From the NCBI GenBank assembly GCA_030642635.1, contig DAOWNK010000099.1:1-10231 (forward strand): a DNA stretch of 10,231 bases, in the 5' to 3' direction. The notes beneath the pieces are model-generated. The model worked only from the letters and a program-made list of their open reading frames with translations. It was not told where the DNA came from and did not search any database. The number at the start of each line of letters is the position of its first letter. The first letter of the stretch is position 1. This document shows positions 1-6,149 of this stretch, one piece after another. Source of the stretch: Pirellulales bacterium. GTDB lineage: Bacteria > Planctomycetota > Planctomycetia > Pirellulales > Thermoguttaceae. The position numbers and the translations under genes were made by a program.

Positions 1-119
1 AATCAAAACCACATCGAATTCGGGTTTCAAAAACCTTCGATTTGACATCGGCGCTATCCTACGGAGACGAAATCATACATTTTCGTGCTTAAAGAAAACG
101 GCATTTTCCCGAGAAATCA

Positions 120-554
120 ATTTATTCACAAACTCTCAGCACTATTACATTAGGCGTTGGTGATTTAGAACGTGCTCGGAAGTTTTACGAGCGATTGGGC
201 TGGAAACCCTCCAGTGCCTTTGCCGACTCGGGCAAGATTGTTTTCTTCCAGGTCGGCGGTGCGGTGTTGGCGCTGTATCCGCGCGACGAGTTGGCCGAAG
301 ACGCAAAACTTGCCGCTGCCGGCACCGGTCTTGGTGGTGTCACGCTTGCGTACAATGTGCGCGAGCGCGATGAGGTCGACGCCGTGTTGGCCGAAGCGGC
401 GTCGGCCGGAGCGACCATACTGAAACCCGCCGAGGATACGTTCTGGGGTGGACGGTCCGGTTACTTTGCCGACGTGGACGGCCACCCGTGGGAAGTATGC
501 TGGAACCCACACTTCCCGTTGGCCGATGACGGCAGTGTAAAGCTGCCGGTGTGA
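120..554 (+). CDS. VOC-family (glyoxalase/bleomycin-resistance fold) protein, start uncertain
   Basis: This is a small VOC-superfamily protein of about 144 residues if read from 120. Two beta-alpha-beta-beta-beta halves are visible: ITLGVGDLERARKFYERLGW opens the first, and the end carries the GYFADVDGHPWEVCWNP block, whose Glu is the usual metal ligand position in this fold. The ending WNPHFPLADDGSVKLP is typical of one uncharacterised VOC subgroup. The substrate cannot be told from sequence. The first ATG/GTG/TTG in frame is TTG at 195, which would remove the first strand and helix, so it is unlikely. The frame is open back to 93 with only rare start codons such as ATT at 120. A GTG at 85 opens another frame that reads a similar peptide (HKLSALLH) and stops at 153. 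A frameshift near 130-150, or an ATT start, could explain this. The stop TGA at 552-554 touches a repeat array. Confidence 0.7.
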   Translation: MYSQTLSTITLGVGDLERARKFYERLGWKPSSAFADSGKIVFFQVGGAVLALYPRDELAEDAKLAAAGTGLGGVTLAYNVRERDEVDAVLAEAASAGATILKPAEDTFWGGRSGYFADVDGHPWEVCWNPHFPLADDGSVKLPV

Positions 555-649
555 GGGTGGGGATTAAGGATTGGGGATTAGGGATTAGAATCCGGCTTTC
601 CACCTCAACCCCAATCCCCAATCCCTAATCCCCAATCCCCAATCCCTAA
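555..649. repeat. Heptamer repeat array, ATTRGGG type, inverted arms
   Basis: The gap between the VOC gene and tatD is almost entirely a 7-nt repeat. The left arm (555-588) reads as units such as ATTGGGG and ATTAGGG. The right arm (607-649) is its complement, with units AATCCCC and AATCCCT. A 19-nt stretch at 568-586 is a perfect inverted copy of 620-638, with 33 nt between, so a long hairpin is possible. Each arm has at least four G-tracts on one strand (plus strand left, minus strand right), which could form G-quadruplexes. The array starts immediately after the VOC stop codon and ends 6 nt before the tatD ATG. No T-run marks it as a normal terminator. Confidence 0.85.
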
Positions 650-655
650 ACAAAA

Positions 656-1447
656 ATGTCCTACATCGACACACACGCACATATCGAGGGCCGGGAGTTC
701 GACGCCGATCGTCGTGCGGTGATCGAACGTGCGCGAGCGGCCGGCGTCGAGACGATCATAGCGGTCGGCGGCACGGCCGATTCCAGCCGGCAGGTGTTGG
801 AATTGGCCGAGGACCGTCCGGAAATCTACGCCGCCGTAGGCATCCACCCGAACTACTCGGCCGAGGCGACCGAGAAGGATTGGCGGCGGATCGTCGCCAT
901 GGCCGATCGCCCCGAGGTTATCGCCATTGGCGAGACCGGGCTGGACAACTATCATGATTTCGCACCGCCGGGGCGGCAGCGGGAATACTTCGAGCGTCAC
1001 CTGCGTCTCTCGCAGGATCGTGGTCTGCCGGTGGTGATCCACTGCCGTGATGCAGAGTCAGAGCTAATGCCCATGCTGCACGAGTCCGCCGGTCGTGGGC
1101 CGCTGTGTGGCGTGCTGCACGCATTCAGCGGCGACGCGGCAATGGCGGCCGAGTGCGTTGAGCTTGGTCTTTACGTCAGCTTTGCCGGGATGGTCACGTA
1201 TCGGAACCGAAAGTTTCAATCGCTGCGCGAGGCAGCCGTGGCGGCGCCCGACGATCGATTGCTCATCGAGACCGACAGCCCGTACCTGGCGCCGACGCCG
1301 CTTCGAGGTAAGCAGCAGCGAAATGAGCCGGCCAATATCATCCACACGGCAGAGTACCTTGCGGAATTACGTGGGGTAAGCGTTGAGGAACTAGCACGAC
1401 AGACAACGCAGAATGCCAGGCGGTTGTTCAAGCTGCCCGGCCCGTAG
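656..1447 (+). CDS. tatD: TatD-family metal-dependent deoxyribonuclease
   Basis: This 263-residue TatD-family hydrolase is the normal length for the family. It is a TIM-barrel enzyme of the amidohydrolase superfamily; characterised members are cytoplasmic metal-dependent DNases. The metal-site motifs appear in order: DTHAH (His7, His9), GETGLD (Glu93), VIHCRDA (His129), LHAFSG (His155) and ETDSPYL (Asp207), followed by the conserved RNEP at 222-225. All expected ligands are present, so it should be active. The ATG at 656 places DTHAH at the N-terminus as usual. There is no clear Shine-Dalgarno sequence; the upstream region is the heptamer array ending in A-rich CAAAA. It is convergent with mqnD and is probably transcribed alone or by read-through from the VOC gene. 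Paralogues in this family (TatD, YcfH, YjjV) are hard to separate by eye, so the symbol denotes the family. Confidence 0.93.
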   Translation: MSYIDTHAHIEGREFDADRRAVIERARAAGVETIIAVGGTADSSRQVLELAEDRPEIYAAVGIHPNYSAEATEKDWRRIVAMADRPEVIAIGETGLDNYHDFAPPGRQREYFERHLRLSQDRGLPVVIHCRDAESELMPMLHESAGRGPLCGVLHAFSGDAAMAAECVELGLYVSFAGMVTYRNRKFQSLREAAVAAPDDRLLIETDSPYLAPTPLRGKQQRNEPANIIHTAEYLAELRGVSVEELARQTTQNARRLFKLPGP

Positions 1448-1500
1448 CCGCTTGCGGCTTAGCAGTGTGTTTTATTGGCGCGACCAACGGTCGCGGCTTT
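1446..1500 (+). terminator. Two palindromes between convergent tatD and mqnD, likely terminator
   Basis: Two perfect hairpins lie just past tatD. The first is AGCCGC-TT-GCGGCT (1446-1459), overlapping the stop codon and followed by a T-rich stretch near 1470-1475. The second is CGCGACC-AAC-GGTCGCG (1479-1495), followed by GCTTT. The site between two convergent genes suits transcription termination, possibly in both directions, but neither T-run is strong. They may instead be members of a dispersed palindrome family. Confidence 0.45.
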
Positions 1501-1515
1501 GTGCGCAAAGCGGTT

Positions 1516-2376
1516 TTATTCGACGAACTCCGGCACGACAAGCTCCGGAATCACACCGGCGTCGTGACCCTGGGAGAGCAATTCGGCGACCGCCCGGCGT
1601 CCGCGATCTTCGAAGTCGAGCGTCCAGCGGTTCACGTACATCTCGACGAACCGATCGGCCTTTTTCCGGTTCAGACCTCGGCCGAACTTCAGTGCATAGT
1701 CCAATGCCTCCTGGCGGTTGTCAAGTCCGTGGCTAATACTCGCCAGCAGCAGGCGGTGTATATCGCGGATCGTCTCTTCACCCAAGTCCTTGCGCACGGC
1801 GTTTGCCCCAAGCGGCAGCGGCAGATCGGTCCGCTCGAACCACCATCGGCCGGTGTCAAGAATCAGTTCAAGATTCTGCTCGGCGTAGGTAAGTTGACCT
1901 TCGTGGATGACCAGCCCGGCGTCGATCGTCCGGCCTTCGTACCTTCCGGCGACGACTGCGTCGAGGATTCTGTCGAACGGTACGACAGCGTAATCGAAGT
2001 CGACGCCAAGGCACATTCGCAACACAAGATAAGCGGTGGTAAGTGTGCCCGGCACTGCGATTGTGCCATTGGAAAGCTCCTCTATCGACCGCTTCGAGGT
2101 AGCCACGACCATCGGTCCGTACTGATCGCCCATGCTGGCGCCGCAATTGCAAAGGACGTATCGGTCGGCGAGATAGGCGTAGGCATGAAGGCTCACGGCG
2201 GTCAGTTCCAGCTCACCGAGCAGCGCGCGGCGGTTGAGCGCCTCGATGTCCGCCATCTCATGCTCGAAGCGGTACTTGCCCGTGTCGATCTTATCGTTGG
2301 CCAGAGCGTAGAACATAAACGCGTCGTCTGGATCGGGGCTATGGCCGACGCGGATGAGTTGGCGGGAGTCATTCAC
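1516..2376 (-). CDS. mqnD: 1,4-dihydroxy-6-naphthoate synthase (MqnD), futalosine menaquinone pathway
   Basis: MqnD converts cyclic de-hypoxanthine futalosine into 1,4-dihydroxy-6-naphthoate, a step of the futalosine route to menaquinone. The 286 residues fit the family. Visible signatures are GHSPDPDDAFMFYAL at 11-25, PGTLTTAYLVLR at 109-120 in the substrate cleft, and VIHEGQLTY at 156-164, whose His158 matches the proposed catalytic histidine. The fold is a two-lobed periplasmic-binding-protein type, but there is no signal peptide, so it is cytoplasmic. The start is GTG at 2376, supported by AAGGAAA (2385-2391) 8 nt upstream; no ATG near the N-terminus is in frame. It begins 36 bp after the fliS stop and is probably on the same transcript, an unexpected pairing of respiration and motility genes. 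No other mqn gene is in view. Confidence 0.92.
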   Translation of the reverse strand: MNDSRQLIRVGHSPDPDDAFMFYALANDKIDTGKYRFEHEMADIEALNRRALLGELELTAVSLHAYAYLADRYVLCNCGASMGDQYGPMVVATSKRSIEELSNGTIAVPGTLTTAYLVLRMCLGVDFDYAVVPFDRILDAVVAGRYEGRTIDAGLVIHEGQLTYAEQNLELILDTGRWWFERTDLPLPLGANAVRKDLGEETIRDIHRLLLASISHGLDNRQEALDYALKFGRGLNRKKADRFVEMYVNRWTLDFEDRGRRAVAELLSQGHDAGVIPELVVPEFVE

Positions 2377-2412
2377 AGTTTTGCTTTCCTTGTTGGTTGT
2401 TAGCTAACGGCT

Positions 2413-2889
2413 TTACGCTTCCAACGAGAAACCTGCTGTTGGCAGGTCCGGCGTCGAGTCGTCCGTTGATGTTATCGGATTTGCAGACGTTTCGTGTCCG
2501 GCGGCTTTATCGCTTCCAAGTTGCTTGCACACCTGTTGCCATGTTTCGCGTTCTACGTTCAGAACTTTCAGAACCTCGTTGAGTTTCTTTTCGTCTTGCT
2601 CGTAATTGGCTTCCATCAGCATGCGAAATACGAACAGATAAACCGCCGCCACCTTTTTGACCAGTTCCAAATCGACCTCTTGATTGAGTCCGGCGAGCAT
2701 CTCTCCGACTGCCTGCTGGGCATGGATCAGCGCCTCGACGGCCTCGTCGTCTTTTCCTTCTTGCAACTTTTGCCGACCGAGTTGTGTCGAGCGGATCGCC
2801 GCCTCGATCAACATAAGCTGCAGCTTCTGCGGCGTTGCGGTCATTACTTCCGTGGACAGGTAGTTCTCTCTTGGAGAAGTTGTAAGCAT
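2413..2889 (-). CDS. fliS: Flagellar export chaperone FliS
   Basis: FliS is a cytoplasmic four-helix protein that binds the C-terminal D0 region of flagellin and keeps it unpolymerised before export. The N-terminal signature is clear: Tyr10, then TEVMTATPQKLQLMLIEAAIR (13-33), equivalent to the usual QV.TASPEKLILMLYEGAIR. The helical core runs to about residue 125. The remaining 33 or so residues are polar, rich in Ser, Thr, Pro and Asp, and probably disordered; most FliS proteins end near 125-135, so the tail is an extension. The ATG at 2889 has a good AAGGAA (2896-2901) 6 nt upstream. It follows fliD, as in many bacteria, but a terminator-like hairpin lies between them. I saw no convincing promoter of its own, so read-through or a promoter inside the repeat-rich gap must supply it. 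Confidence 0.93.
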   Translation of the reverse strand: MLTTSPRENYLSTEVMTATPQKLQLMLIEAAIRSTQLGRQKLQEGKDDEAVEALIHAQQAVGEMLAGLNQEVDLELVKKVAAVYLFVFRMLMEANYEQDEKKLNEVLKVLNVERETWQQVCKQLGSDKAAGHETSANPITSTDDSTPDLPTAGFSLEA

Positions 2890-2915
2890 GGACGGTTCCT
2901 TTGTTTTGTGTAGGC

Positions 2916-3060
2916 TATCAGCAGTCAGCTATCAGTTGTCAGCAGTCAGTGATTAGTGATTCAAAAGCCCCACGACTGCGTCGTGGGTCATGAATTGCTG
3001 CTAAGCCGCAATCGGCCTTACATTTCCGAATACACACACATTGCTGAAAGCTGAAAGCTC
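2916..3060. repeat. Heptamer repeat arms, TATCAGC/GCTGAAA type, flanking a hairpin
   Basis: From 2916 to 2964 the sequence divides into 7-nt units: TATCAGC, AGTCAGC, TATCAGT, TGTCAGC, AGTCAGT, GATTAGT, GATTCAA. At 3043-3060 the opposite arm reads GCTGAAA, GCTGAAA, GCTC and runs into the first base of the fliD stop codon (3060-3062, minus strand). The arms face each other in inverted orientation and enclose the fliD terminator hairpin and a smaller GCCG-CAAT-CGGC palindrome near 3005-3016. Confidence 0.75.
2963..2987 (-). terminator. Rho-independent terminator downstream of fliD
   Basis: Read on the minus strand, CCCACGAC-GCA-GTCGTGGG forms a perfect 8-bp stem with a 3-nt loop (2969-2987), followed by GGC and TTTT (2963-2966). 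It lies 73 nt past the fliD stop. The T-run is short, so termination may be partial, which would allow expression of fliS and mqnD. Confidence 0.6.
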
Positions 3061-5822
3061 TACTTGGTGCTAAACAACGGCGTCAGCGGCTTGAGCGCCT
3101 CGACGATTGACAAACTGTTCTGCATCTTCCCGATTGCAATCTCCATGTTGTAAAATTGTATGAGCAACCGTTCCTGCTCCACTTCCAACCGCTTGTTCAT
3201 CCACGCGATGCGCTGTTGGTTCTCTGCGATGATGTTCTGGAGCGACTCGATACGATACCCCAGCAGCGAGTCCTCCTCGCCGGAGATGCGTTCGAGCAGT
3301 CGATCGAACTTTTCGGCGAATCCGAAATCCTCGGTAGTAAAAAACGCCTCGACGGCGTCCGGGTCTTCGGCGTACTTTGCCTTCAGCTTTGATTGGTCAA
3401 ATTTCAAGGTTCCGTCGTCGTTGAAGCTGACGCCCACTGCGGCCAGCGAGCGGATCGAGCCGGCGCCGGCAAAACTTCCGCTTAAAAGATACGATAAGTC
3501 AGTATCCAGCCGCAGTGCCGTACTGTCGCCTGTCAATATCGACCGGGTATCCGTCTCGGCGTTGTACGCGGTCAACTCGCTTAGCTGCTCGCGGAAGTTG
3601 TTGTAATTGTTGACCATTGCAGAGAGGCTGGCTACCAGGTCGGTCTCGGTCGAGCTGACCGTAACGGTCACCGGTTGGTCGGAGGCCTGCTTGATTTCAA
3701 GCGTAACGCCGGTCAGTACGTCGGCGAACGTGTTCGTGGACGACGAGAGGATCATGTTGGTCGCTGCCTGGTCCGCATCGCCGAAAATCAGCAGTGCATC
3801 CCGTGCCTTGACCATCTCGTCCATGTCGAAGGTGATCTGCGAGGTGTCGAACACCAGTTCTCCGGCCAGTCCGGAGCAATCGCTTGCCACCGAGAGCCGG
3901 TAAGGTTTGCTGGAACCGTCGTTGAACAACATGGCGGTAACGCCGGCATTCAGTTCGTTGATCTTGTCGATCAGGTCGCTTAGCGAATCGTCTTCGCCAA
4001 GCTCAACGGTTTGCGTGTTCGAGCCGTCGACGACCTGGTGAGTCTGGCCGCCGATCTCCACCTCTTCCATATCGCCGAGCAAGTGCAGGTCCCTTGCCGT
4101 GTTTGAGCTGCCTTCCTCGACGGAAAGCGTCAACTCGCCGCCGGCGGTATCGACTATTCGGATGCCGTCGCCGGCGGGATTGATCTCTGCATAGATGTCC
4201 AACTCAAGGCGGTTGATCTCCTTGATCACGTCGCCGACGGTTTGTATATCGTCGTCTCGCAGGTCGAGTGTGCTTTGGTTTCCGGCGGAATCGCGGATTT
4301 TCAGCGTGCCGCGAGCCACGCCCGCCCCGCCGTTCAGATCGTCGAGCAGCGTATTCATAGCAACGACTTGCAGGTGCATGTCTCCGCTGTCAATGCTGTC
4401 GACGCCGTCGTCTACGGCGATGCCGAGTTTATCGGCAGTGTTTGTCGCGTCGGTGTTGGCGACTATCAGGTTGCCGGCCGACGAACCGGTGGTATCGATC
4501 AGTTCGATGCCGTTTCGTGCACGGTTTACCTGTGCAAGAATCCCTACACTAGCGTTGTTTACGGCCTGGATCACATCATTGAGCGTCTCGGCGTCGGCCA
4601 GATCGACAGAGTCCGCCGCACCGCTTCGGTCGGTAAGCTGTATGCTTCCCAGCGTGCCCGGCCCGACGCCGCCGTCGAGGCTGGACAGCAGCACGGTTCC
4701 GGCGCCGCCGAGCAGCCGTCGGCCGGTAATCACCCCGCCTACAGCTTCGGTGTCCAGCCCAAGGTCGGCCAGCGCGTAGGAATCCGACATTGCACAAAGC
4801 TCGAACGTCTCGCTGCCGGTGGTCAGATCGGTGATGACCAGCCGGTCGCCGTCCGGTGCGATTTCCGCCTTGAGTTTCCCGGGTGCGGCCTCGTTGATCA
4901 CATCGAGTATCTCGCCCAGCGTGAACTCCTCGATCACGTTTGAACTGCCGGACTCGATCGGCGAGAGGTCGATCTCGCCGGCGGTGCCGTCGGCCAGTGT
5001 GAACTCGATATCCGGCAGCACGGTATCGCGGCGGACGCCGTTGCCGTCGTTCAGTTCGTCCAGATCAATATCTTCGTAGAGTCGAATCATGTCGCTGCCG
5101 TCGGCCGTGTCGGCGGCAACGTCGATGCCGGCCAGCCCGAGCGATGCAGCCGTGCTGCCGCCGCCGACCTCTTCGACCTTCAGATTCGAGGCGGTCTGGC
5201 CGGTGTTATCGACAATCCGCAAGCAGTCGCCGTGTGCAACGGCAGTTACGTTGATCGTGGTTTCTGAGTTGATCGCATCGAGCACGTCGTCGACCGTCTG
5301 TATGGTCGACAGGTCGATTTCAGCACTATCCCCACTGCGGTCGGTTATGCAGATTTTTCCGCGTGTCACACCCTCGCCGCCGTCGAACAGCCCGAGCGAG
5401 GCGGTGTGCTGGACGTGGTCGCCGAACCGAAACGTCAGCTTGCCGCCGCCAAGCGGATCGGTATCGCTTTTGAACCCCGAGCTGAGCAGTTGATGGTTCT
5501 GGACGGTCCGAAGCGGTGTGAACTTATAAGTGCCAAGCGGCGGAGTGCCTGTGGTCGTTACGGCCAGCGTGGCCGAGTTGCTGCTTTCGGCCTTCCGTTG
5601 ATTGAATATGTCCGCCTTACCGAGATTTTTCACTACGTACTGCACCGATACCAGCGAGGCGGTCAACGCGGTGACAGCGGACTGTTTGCTTTGCAGTTCG
5701 TTAGTTCTGCTGATGAGCAGATCGCGCGGCCTGGAGGCCAATTCCATCAAGGAATCGACGATCTCTCCGATCGCCCTCCCGGTAATCAGCCCGATGTTTG
5801 TTTGGATAGTTCCCAGCGACAT
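3060..5822 (-). CDS. fliD: Flagellar filament cap protein FliD, enlarged
   Basis: FliD (HAP2) forms the oligomeric cap at the filament tip that guides insertion of flagellin; it is exported by the flagellar type III system. The N-terminal domain is at 11-105 (GLITGRAIGEIVDSLMELAS, then a helix) and the C-terminal domain at about 660-910, ending in a coiled coil (about 855-905). Between them are four to five copies of a Flagellin_IN-like unit: roughly 145-235, 250-360, 381-470, 491-583 and a partial 585-655. Each runs G-x-I-x-I-x-D-x-S-G, then idL, a tv-dvi-aIN helix, and a gdgL-rIvDttG strand. At 920 residues it is well above the common 450-670, and the repeats account for the excess. The ATG at 5822 has no clear Shine-Dalgarno sequence. 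A sigma-28-like promoter lies about 55-85 nt upstream. Confidence 0.93.
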   Translation of the reverse strand: MSLGTIQTNIGLITGRAIGEIVDSLMELASRPRDLLISRTNELQSKQSAVTALTASLVSVQYVVKNLGKADIFNQRKAESSNSATLAVTTTGTPPLGTYKFTPLRTVQNHQLLSSGFKSDTDPLGGGKLTFRFGDHVQHTASLGLFDGGEGVTRGKICITDRSGDSAEIDLSTIQTVDDVLDAINSETTINVTAVAHGDCLRIVDNTGQTASNLKVEEVGGGSTAASLGLAGIDVAADTADGSDMIRLYEDIDLDELNDGNGVRRDTVLPDIEFTLADGTAGEIDLSPIESGSSNVIEEFTLGEILDVINEAAPGKLKAEIAPDGDRLVITDLTTGSETFELCAMSDSYALADLGLDTEAVGGVITGRRLLGGAGTVLLSSLDGGVGPGTLGSIQLTDRSGAADSVDLADAETLNDVIQAVNNASVGILAQVNRARNGIELIDTTGSSAGNLIVANTDATNTADKLGIAVDDGVDSIDSGDMHLQVVAMNTLLDDLNGGAGVARGTLKIRDSAGNQSTLDLRDDDIQTVGDVIKEINRLELDIYAEINPAGDGIRIVDTAGGELTLSVEEGSSNTARDLHLLGDMEEVEIGGQTHQVVDGSNTQTVELGEDDSLSDLIDKINELNAGVTAMLFNDGSSKPYRLSVASDCSGLAGELVFDTSQITFDMDEMVKARDALLIFGDADQAATNMILSSSTNTFADVLTGVTLEIKQASDQPVTVTVSSTETDLVASLSAMVNNYNNFREQLSELTAYNAETDTRSILTGDSTALRLDTDLSYLLSGSFAGAGSIRSLAAVGVSFNDDGTLKFDQSKLKAKYAEDPDAVEAFFTTEDFGFAEKFDRLLERISGEEDSLLGYRIESLQNIIAENQQRIAWMNKRLEVEQERLLIQFYNMEIAIGKMQNSLSIVEALKPLTPLFSTK

Positions 5823-5877
5823 CTTGGCGAGTTTTGCAATTTCTTATTTTTGGAGTGTATCAGACCGCCTCGTAAAA

Positions 5878-5906
5878 GAATCGGCTTAACGGTTGGTTGG
5901 GGTTTA
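5878..5906 (-). promoter_or_regulatory. Candidate sigma-28 (FliA/SigD) promoter for fliD
   Basis: On the minus strand TAAA (5906-5903) and GCCGATTC (5885-5878) are separated by 17 nt. The known consensus is TAAA, 14-16 nt, GCCGATAA or GCCGATAT. The -10 matches at GCCGAT; the spacer is one base too long. The start of transcription would be near 5870, giving a leader of about 50 nt. Late genes such as fliD are normal sigma-28 targets. Confidence 0.4.
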
Positions 5907-6071
5907 ACGATTATTTGGGGCTGGGGGATCGGGGTTCGGGAATAGAGGAGAGAGAAGAGAAGAGAGAAGAGGGATTTTGATCTCTTCCTCTCATCTCTCT
6001 TCTCTTCTCTCTTCTCTCTTCTCTCTTCTCTCTTCTCTCATCTCTCTTCTCTCATCTCTCATCTCTCTTCT
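5900..6071. repeat. Composite heptamer array: G-rich, purine and pyrimidine arms
   Basis: This array fills most of the fliC-fliD gap. It starts with G-rich 7-nt units (TTTGGGG, CTGGGGG, ATCGGGG, TTCGGGA) at about 5912-5939, and without a change of register passes into purine units (AGAGAAG type) up to about 5972. After a short spacer, a nearly pure pyrimidine tract follows at 5981-6071, made of TCTCTTC units with occasional TCTCATC. The purine and pyrimidine arms are complementary and face each other. The G-rich part could form a G-quadruplex and the long pyrimidine tract could form triplex DNA. The array lies downstream of the fliC terminator and just upstream of the fliD promoter candidate. 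Confidence 0.85.
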
Positions 6072-6081
6072 GGCCCCTATT

Positions 6082-6118
6082 AAAAACCGGCCCGCCTTGC
6101 CAGGCAGAGCGGACCGGT
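6082..6118 (-). terminator. Rho-independent terminator of fliC
   Basis: On the minus strand ACCGGTCCGC (6118-6109) pairs with GCGGGCCGGT (6095-6086), a 10-bp stem with one G-U pair and a 13-nt loop, followed directly by TTTT and then AATAGG. It lies 31 nt past the fliC stop. This is a strong intrinsic terminator that isolates the fliC transcript from fliD. Confidence 0.8.
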
Positions 6119-6149
6119 AAAGTTTCTCTTCCGTGTAAACCTGTCAACC

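Noticed and set aside
42..60. TTGACA as a -35 box ahead of the VOC gene
   Set aside because: No -10-like sequence lies at a proper distance; TATCCT is only 7 nt away.
1465..2403. A 312-codon plus-strand open frame
   Set aside because: It lies opposite mqnD, which has full family motifs and a ribosome binding site; the plus-strand product has no recognisable motif.
4242..4943. A 233-codon plus-strand open frame
   Set aside because: It is entirely antisense to the FliD repeat region and has no family features.
5823..5840. TGGC/TTGC pair as a sigma-54 promoter near the fliD start
   Set aside because: The GG to GC spacing is two bases too short for sigma-54, and it points away from fliD.
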